Source of the DNA: PFL25 sp046260155
GTDB taxonomy: Bacteria; Chloroflexota; Anaerolineae; Anaerolineales; UBA4823
Length of the DNA stretch: 64,000 nt
Direction: 5' to 3'
Assembly (NCBI GenBank): GCA_046260155.1
Contig: JBJYXV010000074.1
Span: 129,386 to 193,385 of the forward strand
In this document: positions 17,054 to 26,030 of the stretch, piece by piece
Position numbering within the stretch: position 1 is the stretch's first letter
How the letters are laid out: each line of letters opens with the position of its first letter
Made by a program: the position numbers and the translations under genes
The notes under the pieces: model-generated
What the model was told of the DNA's origin: nothing
What the model saw: the letters and a program-made list of their open reading frames with translations, nothing else
The model's database searches: none

Positions 17054-19477
17054 ATGAAACGCGTTCTCTCTATCTTCTGTTTATGTACGGTGTTAATTTT
17101 TGCGCCCTCGACTCAAGGGATGAATCCTCCGGTCAAGGCGATGGGTGACGCAATTAAGGGACAGGCTGATTTACTCATCCAATCCGATGGGAATACACAA
17201 CAGGTAATTAACCAGATAACGGAGAAAGGGGGAACCATTAATTATCAATACCAAAATGTACCGGTCATCGCAGCAACTATTCCGACAAAGGCTCTCCGAG
17301 AGGTTTACCAGCACCCCCACGTGGTAAGGGTTTCAAAGGATCACCTGTTATCTCTTCTGGATGGGAGCACAGCGAACAGTCAATCACGAGACACCAATGT
17401 CTCCAGTCTGGATGGGAGCAGATTTACCGTTAACAGCATCGATCCAGCCTCGCTCAAATCAAACAATGTTCCCCTTGGATATGCGGGTTTCCTGTTCAGC
17501 GGAGCGGACGAAATTTGGGATCAAGGTCAGCTAGGCAGCAGCAGCGTGGTGGCGGTAGTCGATACCGGTACAGTACCAAATGCCTGTCTCCGGAATGCAG
17601 TGATCGGTGTACCGGGTTTCCCGGATGGCTATAATGCTACAGGGGATGGTATCCCGGCCACTGATCCCCTCAATCTGTGGCATGGGACTCATATTGGTGG
17701 AGTGATCGCTTCCGCTTGTGGACTCGATTTTTCAGATTCTCCTTCTGATCCGATCAATCAAGCCAGCGCGACTTATCTGCCCTGGACCGATAATATTATT
17801 CCCATTTTGGGCCAGGCACCTGCAGCCCAGATCTACCCGGTCAAGGTCTTCGACACCACAGGGGCTGGTTCCCCCACCTCAGTCATCCTGGACGCTTTGG
17901 ACCATTTATTAACGTTAAAAAGTACTGGCATCCTGGATATCGATATCGTCAACCTCAGTTTTGGTGCGCCTACCGGTTATGAAGGCCGCGCCATCCTCGA
18001 CGAATTTCTTGAGCAGTTCCGGGAACAGGGGATGCTGGTGATCGCGGCTGCCGGGAACAGTGGCCCTTTGCCCAATTCCTTGGCTTCGCCTGCCACATCA
18101 TACGATTCTATCGCCGTTGGAGCACTGGACGATGCTCTTGCTTCGCGCACCTTCTACGAATACCTCGGGCTTAAAGAATTGGGCACTGCTGGACAGGGGT
18201 TGGTAATGCGACCCTCAGATGAACTGCGCGTGGCAGACTTTTCCAGCCGCGGACCCATGAGCGATGGCCGTTTTGGCCCAGACCTGGTTGCGCCAGGCAT
18301 GTGGAGTTTTCAATTTGGCTCTCAGGGTAATCTCCACTGGGATGTTGGCACATCTTATGCTGCGGCAGCTGTTTCTGGCGCAGCCGCACTTTTGAACGGG
18401 TATTATGAAGACGAAAATGGGAGCGAAACCGATACTCCCTGGCTGTTATTGAGGAATTCCCTCCTGTTAGGCGCTGATCGATCCATTATCGGAAAGGAAT
18501 GGCAAGACATCAACACTGCTGGTTATGGTGCGTTGGATGCAGCTGCCGCACTTGAAATCCTGAAAAGCGGTGATACCCACCTCAATTCTCCGGGACGGTC
18601 AGAGCAACTGCGCGCCAATATTCTCCCCAATCCCAGGTCAGGTGATGCACAGGTATTCGAGAGTGGGAATGTTTCATTATCTCCAAGCCATTCCTACGAC
18701 ACGGTTTTCGAAATCTCACCTACGACCAGTAAAGTCTCGATCCATGTATCCGAGATTTCAACACCAGATAATTCGGCTTATGCATATTGGCCAAATAGCC
18801 TGAAAATCCTGGTACAAAGTGCCAAACGGTCGGCCTTTTCTGCCCCGATCGATACTTACTGGGATCCACACCTGAGCGGAAGTGAGTTCACAATCGAAAT
18901 CGATGATGGAACCTGGAGTCTGGCCGGTAAACCCTGGACTACCCAACCCATGGAACCTGGATTGATGAAAGTTTCACTCATTGCTGATTATGCGAACGCA
19001 TCACCGGTCTCATTTAAACTGCGCATCACCCGCCAGGAAAACCGTGCCAGGGATCACCTGAAGCCAGTTGAGCAGAGCATCGTCAAGATGGGTGATGTGC
19101 TCAGTATCCCGGTAGAGATACCCGCCGATACCGGAACAGCTACTTTCGACCTGGTGTGGAATCGAGACTGGCAAAAATTTCCAACCAGCGATCTAGATTT
19201 ACTCCTATATAATCCAAATCAAAAACTTGCTTCTTCTGACGGGGCAACCTGGAATGCTCCCGAACGGGTTGTGATCACCGGTCCAATGCCAGGTATTTGG
19301 AGAGTCCAAATCGAGGCCAGTGAAGTGTATAAAACCGATCTCTTCCAGCTTTATGTACAGATTGAGCCCGACCCGCAATTTGATATAATCAGCCAGCAAC
19401 CTGCATCCGAATCAAGTCCGGGGACTGGCGATGATACCACTCCATCTCACATTATCTGGCTTCCTATCATACCGTGA
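17054..19477 (+). CDS. Secreted subtilisin-like serine protease (S8)
   Basis: 807 residues from ATG 17054, preceded by GGGGAGG; an in-frame start at 17006 would place a Trp-rich, non-signal leader in front and is rejected. A signal peptide is clear (M-K-R-V-L-S-I-F-C-L-C-T-V-L-I-F). An inhibitor-like propeptide follows (about residues 35-110). The catalytic triad is D170 (V-V-D-T-G), H210 (H-G-T-H) and S434 (G-T-S-Y-A), with oxyanion-hole Asn in A-A-A-G-N-S-G. The long C-terminus (about residues 500-800) is beta-rich and includes a pre-peptidase-like domain. It is an exported endopeptidase, probably for nutrient proteins. The last 47 bp overlap the SbcC-like gene in another frame. Confidence 0.93.
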   Translation: MKRVLSIFCLCTVLIFAPSTQGMNPPVKAMGDAIKGQADLLIQSDGNTQQVINQITEKGGTINYQYQNVPVIAATIPTKALREVYQHPHVVRVSKDHLLSLLDGSTANSQSRDTNVSSLDGSRFTVNSIDPASLKSNNVPLGYAGFLFSGADEIWDQGQLGSSSVVAVVDTGTVPNACLRNAVIGVPGFPDGYNATGDGIPATDPLNLWHGTHIGGVIASACGLDFSDSPSDPINQASATYLPWTDNIIPILGQAPAAQIYPVKVFDTTGAGSPTSVILDALDHLLTLKSTGILDIDIVNLSFGAPTGYEGRAILDEFLEQFREQGMLVIAAAGNSGPLPNSLASPATSYDSIAVGALDDALASRTFYEYLGLKELGTAGQGLVMRPSDELRVADFSSRGPMSDGRFGPDLVAPGMWSFQFGSQGNLHWDVGTSYAAAAVSGAAALLNGYYEDENGSETDTPWLLLRNSLLLGADRSIIGKEWQDINTAGYGALDAAAALEILKSGDTHLNSPGRSEQLRANILPNPRSGDAQVFESGNVSLSPSHSYDTVFEISPTTSKVSIHVSEISTPDNSAYAYWPNSLKILVQSAKRSAFSAPIDTYWDPHLSGSEFTIEIDDGTWSLAGKPWTTQPMEPGLMKVSLIADYANASPVSFKLRITRQENRARDHLKPVEQSIVKMGDVLSIPVEIPADTGTATFDLVWNRDWQKFPTSDLDLLLYNPNQKLASSDGATWNAPERVVITGPMPGIWRVQIEASEVYKTDLFQLYVQIEPDPQFDIISQQPASESSPGTGDDTTPSHIIWLPIIP

Positions 19478-22025
19478 CCGTGTTGAGCTAGACTTCACAA
19501 GTTTTGACCTTGCCTGTATCGCGGGCTCAAACGGTTCTGGAAAATCATCCCTGCTGGATGCCATCACCTGGACGCTCTTCGGGCAGGCACGCAAACGCGA
19601 TGATTCCTTAATCAACTCCAAAGAAGATCTCGCGGAAGTCAGCCTGGTTTTTAATTATGAAGGCAACGTCTACCGGGTCATGCGCTCAAAACCCCGCGAT
19701 AAAACGACCCAATTAGAGTTTCATATCCTCAACAAAACTACGATTCAATCCACTGGGGACCTCGATTGGAAATCAGGTTCCTGGAAACCACTCACCGAAC
19801 GCACCTTACGCGACACGGAAGCCCGCATCCAGGAGATCCTGCGTCTCGATTACGAGACCTTTGTGAATGCCTCCTTTTTCCTGCAGGGCAAGGCAGACCA
19901 GTTTACACAGCAGCGCCCAGGAGATCGAAAGCGCATCCTCTCCAACATACTGGGTTTAGAAATTTGGGAGACCTACCGCCAAAAGGCTGGCGAGAATCGC
20001 CGGGGAATCGAGGCTGAAATCCAATCTCTTGAAGGACGCATGCAGGAGATTAACGCTGAATTGGCTGAAGAAACCACCCGCAAAGCACGATTCCAAGAAC
20101 TTGAATCCGATCTCAAAGGCCTCAGTGAAGCACGCGCTGCTCAGGAAGCCACGCTCGAAAACATTCGCCAGATCACAGCTACCCTGGTTGAACAAGAACG
20201 TCTTGTGGAAATTCTGGCTCGCCAGCTTGATGAAGCCAGGCGCACCTTAGAAGATGCAAAAGATCGCCTGGAAGCCCGGATGAATGAACGCAAATCCTTT
20301 AACGATCTACTCTCCCGCAGTGAAGAAATCGAAGCTGGTTACACTGACTGGATGGATGCTCGCGCTGAGCTTGAACGCTGGGATGAAGTGGCAGAACGTT
20401 TCCGGGAACAGGAAAAGCGCCGCCAGGCTCCACTGGATGAGATTTATGCTGCCCGGATCGCGCTGGTTGAGAAACAGAGCGGCATGCAAGCTCGTCGCGT
20501 TGAGATCCAAAATCTCCAGGAACAAATCCCGCTGCTTGAGGTGGAAATGACCACCTCGCAAGGCAATATAAAAGATGCCGAGCACCGGTTAGCACGGCGC
20601 AAGCTGCTCCAGCAAGAACTTCAAACAGCCCAAAAGGAACAGGCAGAGGTGCATGCTGAAAACCCTCGTCTAAAAGCTGAGATGGAACAGCTCAAAGGGC
20701 GCATTGACCAACTCTCTGCTGCAGAAGGTGCCACCTGCCCCATCTGCGGCCAGCCTCTTGGACAGGCAGATCGTCATGCGCTCATCGAGACTCTCAATGC
20801 CGAGGGACGAGTGATGGGCGACAAATTTCGCGCCAACCAGCAATTGCTCCAGCATAGCGACCAGCGTGTGAAAAATCTTGAAGATCAAATCACTTCACTC
20901 GACACGGCTGAAATTGAATTACGCCGAGCAGAAGTCACCCACACCCAGCTAGCCAGCCAGCTGGAGCAGATTAATGAACAAACCAACCGCTGGGAGATCG
21001 AGTTTGCACCTCAATTATCCTCCTTGCAAACCCAGCTCGAAAAAGAAAATTTCGCTTCCGAAGCACGTGAAAAACTATCCAAAATTGATATGGAACTCAA
21101 AGCCATTGGCTATGATGCGGCAGCTCACGATGAGATTCGCAAGGCAGAAGCCAGTGGGCGAGTTAGAGATCAGGAGATGCGTGCGCTTGAACAAGCCAGA
21201 TCGGCTATCAAGCCCATGGAACGTGAAATCGCAGAATTAGGCGGCCGGATCGCGAACCTTGAAAGCGAACTGGGGCGTAAACAGGATGAATATAATTCTG
21301 CCGTTGAGGCACTCAAAACTGCCCGTGAGCAAGCACCAGACCAACTTTCTGCCGAAAATTTACTGCTCAACTTGCAGGAACGAGAAAACATGCTGCGGTT
21401 GGAGGTGGGCGCGGCAAAGCAAAAAGTACTCGTGCTCGAAGATTTGAAAACTCGTTACGCTGCTCTGGAGTTGGAAAGAAATCAGTACGCTGTCCAGGTA
21501 AGCCAATACAAACAGCTTGAACGTGCTTTTAGTAAGGACGGCGTTCCCGCCTTGCTGATCGAACAAGCTCTCCCACAGATTGAAACCAAGGCAAATGAGA
21601 TCCTAGAACGACTATCGGTTGGTGACATGTCAATCCGCTTTGTTACACAGGCAGCTTATAGGGATAAGAAACGAGATGATTTAAGAGAAACCCTTGAGAT
21701 TCAGATCAGCGATAATGCAGGCATTCGAGATTACGAGATGTTCAGTGGTGGTGAGGCTTTCCGGATAAATTTTGCCATCCGCCTGGCACTCTCTGAGGTG
21801 TTGTCCCAACGCGCCGGTGCCCGGCTGCAGCTCCTGGTAATTGACGAAGGTTTTGGCAGCCAGGACTCTCAGGGGCGCCAGCGATTAATCGAAGCCATCA
21901 ACCTGGTGCGGCCTGATTTTGCAAAGATCCTGGTTATCACGCACATCGATGAGCTGAAAGAACAATTCCCCAATCGCATCGAGGTCGAGAAGACTGATCG
22001 CGGTTCGGTTGTGTCCGTGATGTAA
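19431..22025 (+). CDS. SbcC/Rad50-type SMC-like ATPase
   Basis: 864 residues. The N-terminal ATPase half starts at once with M-I-P-L-H-L-T-L-S-G-F-L-S-Y and a Walker A (G-S-N-G-S-G-K-S-S), which fixes the start at 19431 despite the 47-bp overlap with the subtilase. Long coiled-coil arms (about residues 180-690) surround a zinc hook, C-P-I-C-G-Q-P. The C-terminal half has the ABC signature F-S-G-G-E and Walker B (L-L-V-I-D-E-G-F-G-S). SbcC works with the nuclease SbcD (Mre11) on DNA ends and hairpins in double-strand break repair. No sbcD lies next to it in this window, so the partner is elsewhere or the protein acts differently; the symbol is given on architecture. Confidence 0.9.
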   Translation: MIPLHLTLSGFLSYRDRVELDFTSFDLACIAGSNGSGKSSLLDAITWTLFGQARKRDDSLINSKEDLAEVSLVFNYEGNVYRVMRSKPRDKTTQLEFHILNKTTIQSTGDLDWKSGSWKPLTERTLRDTEARIQEILRLDYETFVNASFFLQGKADQFTQQRPGDRKRILSNILGLEIWETYRQKAGENRRGIEAEIQSLEGRMQEINAELAEETTRKARFQELESDLKGLSEARAAQEATLENIRQITATLVEQERLVEILARQLDEARRTLEDAKDRLEARMNERKSFNDLLSRSEEIEAGYTDWMDARAELERWDEVAERFREQEKRRQAPLDEIYAARIALVEKQSGMQARRVEIQNLQEQIPLLEVEMTTSQGNIKDAEHRLARRKLLQQELQTAQKEQAEVHAENPRLKAEMEQLKGRIDQLSAAEGATCPICGQPLGQADRHALIETLNAEGRVMGDKFRANQQLLQHSDQRVKNLEDQITSLDTAEIELRRAEVTHTQLASQLEQINEQTNRWEIEFAPQLSSLQTQLEKENFASEAREKLSKIDMELKAIGYDAAAHDEIRKAEASGRVRDQEMRALEQARSAIKPMEREIAELGGRIANLESELGRKQDEYNSAVEALKTAREQAPDQLSAENLLLNLQERENMLRLEVGAAKQKVLVLEDLKTRYAALELERNQYAVQVSQYKQLERAFSKDGVPALLIEQALPQIETKANEILERLSVGDMSIRFVTQAAYRDKKRDDLRETLEIQISDNAGIRDYEMFSGGEAFRINFAIRLALSEVLSQRAGARLQLLVIDEGFGSQDSQGRQRLIEAINLVRPDFAKILVITHIDELKEQFPNRIEVEKTDRGSVVSVM

Positions 22026-22183
22026 TATTCTTAATTTCGGTGATTGCCTGAGAAAGAATTTTGGATCTTTTCTCCTGAGGATACCAATGAGAATATGATA
22101 ATATTTGTTGAGAGAAAAAACCTGCGGACGCAAATCGAATTTGATTAGGGACCCTGATAATCTGGGTGCTAGGTTCATCGCAA

Positions 22184-23065
22184 ATGCTTGAAAAAATTGA
22201 CCTCAACAAAAAAATATCTAAGAAAGAGTTCAAGAAGATTTTCCCACGCTTGCGGATGCAGTTATATGCATTACAAAAAGCTTCCTGGGATGCAGAGATA
22301 CCTGTCATTATCCTCTTTGAAGGTTGGGATGCAGCTGGAAAAGGCACTTCAATCCAGAATCTAACTTCGAAGCTGGATCCACGCGGATTCAAGCTCTACC
22401 CAATCCGGGCTGCGCGTACTTACGAAAACGAACGCCCCTGGCTCTGGAGGTTCTGGCTCAAGATTCCTGGCAAAGGAGAATGGGCGATTTTCGACCGTTC
22501 CTGGTATGGACGAACCCTCGTTGAGCGTGTTGAAGGTTTGATACCCAAAAGCAGTTGGCAACGCGCTTACCGAGACATCGTTAATTTTGAACGCACCCTG
22601 GCTGACGAAGGTTACCTGATTATCAAGTTCTTCCTGCATATCAGCCGGAAGGAACAAAAACGGCGCTTTGACAAATTAATCAGCGACCCACTGACTTCCT
22701 GGCAGGTGCTTCCTGAAGATTGGGAACACCACAAACAATATGACGAATGGCTCCTCGCCTACGAAGAGACCTTTGAACGCACCGAGACAGAATCCGGTCC
22801 CTGGACCATTGTCGAAGCCACCAACCGCAGGTATACGACGGTAAAGATATTTCGAACCCTAGTTGCATCCCTTGAAGAAAAATTAGCAATCATGGATGCA
22901 CTACCAGATCCTGCGTATTGGCAAAAACCAGCTGATTCACTCGAGGAACACGAGCAGGAGGAGGTACAAGAGCTTTCTGAGCATGATTTAGATAATGGAG
23001 AGTCAAATTTAGAAGGAGCTCTCCTGGAGGATGAAATTGGTAACGAGGTATCAACCTCCGACTGA
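22184..23065 (+). CDS. Polyphosphate kinase 2 family protein (first of two)
   Basis: 293 residues from ATG 22184 (a GTG 18 nt upstream is possible). PPK2 enzymes move phosphate between inorganic polyphosphate and nucleotides. Motifs: Walker A F-E-G-W-D-A-A-G-K-G-T, a D-P-R-G-F lid-proximal block, Walker B F-D-R-S-W-Y-G-R, and the R-x-x-K lid region. The C-terminal 45 residues are highly acidic (E-E-H-E-Q-E-E) and not part of the core. It is the first of four genes on polyphosphate: PPK2, PPK2, PPK1, CHAD. Class I, II or III (NDP versus NMP use) cannot be settled by eye. Confidence 0.9.
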   Translation: MLEKIDLNKKISKKEFKKIFPRLRMQLYALQKASWDAEIPVIILFEGWDAAGKGTSIQNLTSKLDPRGFKLYPIRAARTYENERPWLWRFWLKIPGKGEWAIFDRSWYGRTLVERVEGLIPKSSWQRAYRDIVNFERTLADEGYLIIKFFLHISRKEQKRRFDKLISDPLTSWQVLPEDWEHHKQYDEWLLAYEETFERTETESGPWTIVEATNRRYTTVKIFRTLVASLEEKLAIMDALPDPAYWQKPADSLEEHEQEEVQELSEHDLDNGESNLEGALLEDEIGNEVSTSD

Positions 23066-23084
23066 TAACCCACAGAGATAAACG

Positions 23085-23864
23085 ATGTTAGACACAATAG
23101 ACCTTAATTTAGCGCTCGAAAAGGAAACCTACCTAGAAGAGCTGATCAAGTACCAGGTTGCTTTGCACGACCTTGGATACCAGGTGTATGTCCAGAAAAG
23201 ACCTGTGGTGATGGTCTTCGAGGGTTGGGATGCAGGTGGGAAGGGTGGCGCTATAAAGCGTGTAACCGAAAAATTAGATCCCCGGGGATATACTGTCTAT
23301 TCCATTGCCGCCCCGCAGGGAGAGGATGCCATCCGGCATTATTTATATCGCTTTTGGCGCAGGCTTCCTGAAAGTGGACAAATCGCAATCTTCGATCGCA
23401 GCTGGTACGGGCGGGTTATGGTGGAGCGCATCGAAGGATTCTGTACCGAATCGGATTGGAGAAGGGCATTCCGTGAGATCAACCAATTTGAACGCCAATT
23501 GGTAGATTTTGGCACAATCCTGTTTAAATTCTGGATCCACATCAGCAAGGAAGAGCAGCTGGCTCGTTTCGAATCGCGCGCCAATGATCCTTTACGAAGG
23601 TGGAAGCTCACTGAGGAAGATTGGCGCAACCGGGAGAAATGGGATATTTATAAGGTAGCTGTCGATGATATGTTGCTGAAGACCAGCACTATCACTGCTC
23701 CATGGACCATCGTTGAAGGCAACGATAAATATTATGCCCGTGTAAAAATACTCAGAACGCTGGTTGAAAAATTAAGTAGAGAATTGGATTATGACCCATT
23801 TTCAGAAGGCCTCTTCAAAGCCTATGAAAAATCTAAAAAACAGAACAAAAACAAGAACAAGTAA
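23085..23864 (+). CDS. Polyphosphate kinase 2 family protein (second of two)
   Basis: 259 residues, starting 19 bp after the first PPK2. The same motifs recur with differences: Walker A F-E-G-W-D-A-G-G-K-G-G, D-P-R-G-Y, Walker B F-D-R-S-W-Y-G-R-V. The C-terminus is lysine-rich (K-K-Q-N-K-N-K-N-K) where the first copy is acidic. The two are diverged paralogues rather than a recent duplication, which suggests different nucleotide preference or partner. Weak Shine-Dalgarno (AGAGA), so translation may depend on coupling with the first copy. Confidence 0.9.
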   Translation: MLDTIDLNLALEKETYLEELIKYQVALHDLGYQVYVQKRPVVMVFEGWDAGGKGGAIKRVTEKLDPRGYTVYSIAAPQGEDAIRHYLYRFWRRLPESGQIAIFDRSWYGRVMVERIEGFCTESDWRRAFREINQFERQLVDFGTILFKFWIHISKEEQLARFESRANDPLRRWKLTEEDWRNREKWDIYKVAVDDMLLKTSTITAPWTIVEGNDKYYARVKILRTLVEKLSRELDYDPFSEGLFKAYEKSKKQNKNKNK

Positions 23865-23876
23865 GCGGAGGCGCTT

Positions 23877-26027
23877 ATGCCATCCAAAGTTGAAACAGTA
23901 AAAGAAGAGCCCGATCAAGAAGAGAAACTTGAGATTAACCTCGACGATCCGGATTTGTTTATCAACCGCGAATTAAGCCTGTTAGACTTCCAAATCCGGG
24001 TACTTGAAGAAGGATTGGATGAAAATAATCCACTCTTGGAGCGAGTAAAATTTCTGGCGTTTGTTGGAAACAACCTGGATGAATTTTTTATGGTCCGTGT
24101 AGCGGGGCTCAAGAAACTGGTCGCGGCTGGTGTAACGGATGTGTCCATCGATGGTATGACACCAGCTGAACAGCTTGCTGAAATCCGCAAGATCTCCTTA
24201 CGCATCATGACCGAAGCCCAGCTGAGTTTTCAAAATGACCTGGTGCCTCTACTCGAAAAGCAAGGCGTTCACATTCTTGATTATAAAGACCTGACCGAGA
24301 AACAAAAAGAGAGCGCGGATAGCTATTTTTCCGAGGTGATTTTCCCCGTACTGACCCCGATGGGGTTTGATCCTGGACATCCCTTTCCACATATCTCCAA
24401 CCTGAGCCTGAACCTCGCAGTGCTGATCAGGGATACGCGTAATCACTTCGCAAGGATTAAGGTGCCCGGGACTTTACCTCGCCTCGTACCAATCAAACGC
24501 TCTTCAGGCAGCGTACGCAAGGACGGGACAGTTCCTCACCACCATTATTTCGTCTGGATTGAGCAGCTCATTGCTGCGAACTTGCATGTCCTTTTCCCCG
24601 GCATGGAAATCATTGAATCGCACCCCTTCAGGGTGACCCGAGATGCGGATGTCATGATCCAGGAATTAGAAGCCTCGGATTTGCTGCAAAGTATAGAAAA
24701 AGGCGTCCGCCAGCGCCGATTTGGTTCAGTGGTACGGGTCACTGTGAATGATGCCATGCCCAATCTTATCCGCAATTTGCTGATCGAGAATCTGCAAATG
24801 GATCCTAACGATATGTTCACTCTCGAGGGACCCCTGGGATTGAGCACCTTGATGAATCTCTACCAGATCGATCGATTTGATCTCAAGGACCACTCATTTG
24901 TTCCTTCCATCCCTGCCCCGCTGCATGGAGAGGCTTATGACGGCAACATTTTTGCTGCCATTCGCCACACGGATATCCTGGTCCACCACCCGTACGATTC
25001 CTTCCTCCCTGTTGTGGATTTCCTCCGGGCAGCCGCAAGAGATCCCAATGTATACGCAATCAAGCAAACCCTCTACCGTACTGGTCGTGACTCACCGGTG
25101 ATCAAAGCGCTTTTAGATGCCCGCGAAGCTGGCAAGCAGGTCACTGTTCTGGTAGAGCTCAAAGCGCGTTTTGATGAGGAAAGTAATATCGGCTGGGCAC
25201 GAACCATGGAACGCCAAGGAGTGCATGTAATTTACGGCCTGCTTGGATTGAAAACTCACTCAAAGATAGCTCTGGTGGTGCGTAAAGAAGGCGAAAACAT
25301 CCGGCGCTATGTTCATCTGTCAACCGGCAACTACAATGCGGTAACTGCACTGTCCTACGAAGATATTGGCATGTTTACCTGTGATGAGGAAATCGGTGCA
25401 GATGCTACGGATCTATTCAACTACTTAACCGGTTATTCGACCAAGCAGGATTATCGGAAATTATTGGTGGCACCGGTAAATCTGCGCGAGCGGATGACTG
25501 AGCTGATCGAACGCGAAATCGAACATCAAAAAAAGGGGAGAGCTGGGCATCTGGTATTTAAGATGAATTCCCTGGTTGATAAAAGGATGATCAAAAAACT
25601 TTACGAGGCCTCGATAGCGGGGGTCAATATCGATCTGATAGTACGGGGTATGTGCAGTTTACGCCCCGGGATAAAAGGGGTGAGTGAAAACATTCGCGTG
25701 ATCAGTGTTGTCGGACGCTTTTTAGAACATAGCCGCATTTACTATTTCCGGAATGGCGGAGAGGAGGAGATACTACTCGGCAGCGCGGACCTGATGCCTC
25801 GCAATCTTAATAACCGCGTTGAAGTCCTCTTTCCAGTCCAGGACAAGGATATCATCCGCTACCTGAAAGATGATGTGCTGGCTGAATACCAAAATGATAA
25901 TGTCAAAGCCAGGTTGATGAATTCCGATGGAACATTTAAAAGGATAACCCCCAAGGATGGTGATGTACCTCTCAATATTCAAGTAAAGCTATTCGAAATT
26001 CGCAATTCAAAAGATATGGGGAAGTAA
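23877..26027 (+). CDS. ppk1: Polyphosphate kinase 1
   Basis: 716 residues, the standard PPK1 size with N, head, C1 and C2 domains. It synthesises long polyphosphate chains from ATP, and runs in reverse. The N-terminus has F-I-N-R-E-L-S-L-L-D-F. H480 in Y-V-H-L-S-T-G-N-Y-N corresponds to the autophosphorylated His (H435 in E. coli); K-T-H-S-K-I in the preceding block and R-N-L-N-N-R-V-E near the end are also intact. GGAGG precedes the ATG by 7 nt. It lies 12 bp after the second PPK2 and 3 bp before the CHAD gene, so the four form one operon that makes, spends and binds polyphosphate. Confidence 0.95.
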   Translation: MPSKVETVKEEPDQEEKLEINLDDPDLFINRELSLLDFQIRVLEEGLDENNPLLERVKFLAFVGNNLDEFFMVRVAGLKKLVAAGVTDVSIDGMTPAEQLAEIRKISLRIMTEAQLSFQNDLVPLLEKQGVHILDYKDLTEKQKESADSYFSEVIFPVLTPMGFDPGHPFPHISNLSLNLAVLIRDTRNHFARIKVPGTLPRLVPIKRSSGSVRKDGTVPHHHYFVWIEQLIAANLHVLFPGMEIIESHPFRVTRDADVMIQELEASDLLQSIEKGVRQRRFGSVVRVTVNDAMPNLIRNLLIENLQMDPNDMFTLEGPLGLSTLMNLYQIDRFDLKDHSFVPSIPAPLHGEAYDGNIFAAIRHTDILVHHPYDSFLPVVDFLRAAARDPNVYAIKQTLYRTGRDSPVIKALLDAREAGKQVTVLVELKARFDEESNIGWARTMERQGVHVIYGLLGLKTHSKIALVVRKEGENIRRYVHLSTGNYNAVTALSYEDIGMFTCDEEIGADATDLFNYLTGYSTKQDYRKLLVAPVNLRERMTELIEREIEHQKKGRAGHLVFKMNSLVDKRMIKKLYEASIAGVNIDLIVRGMCSLRPGIKGVSENIRVISVVGRFLEHSRIYYFRNGGEEEILLGSADLMPRNLNNRVEVLFPVQDKDIIRYLKDDVLAEYQNDNVKARLMNSDGTFKRITPKDGDVPLNIQVKLFEIRNSKDMGK

Positions 26028-26030
26028 CTT

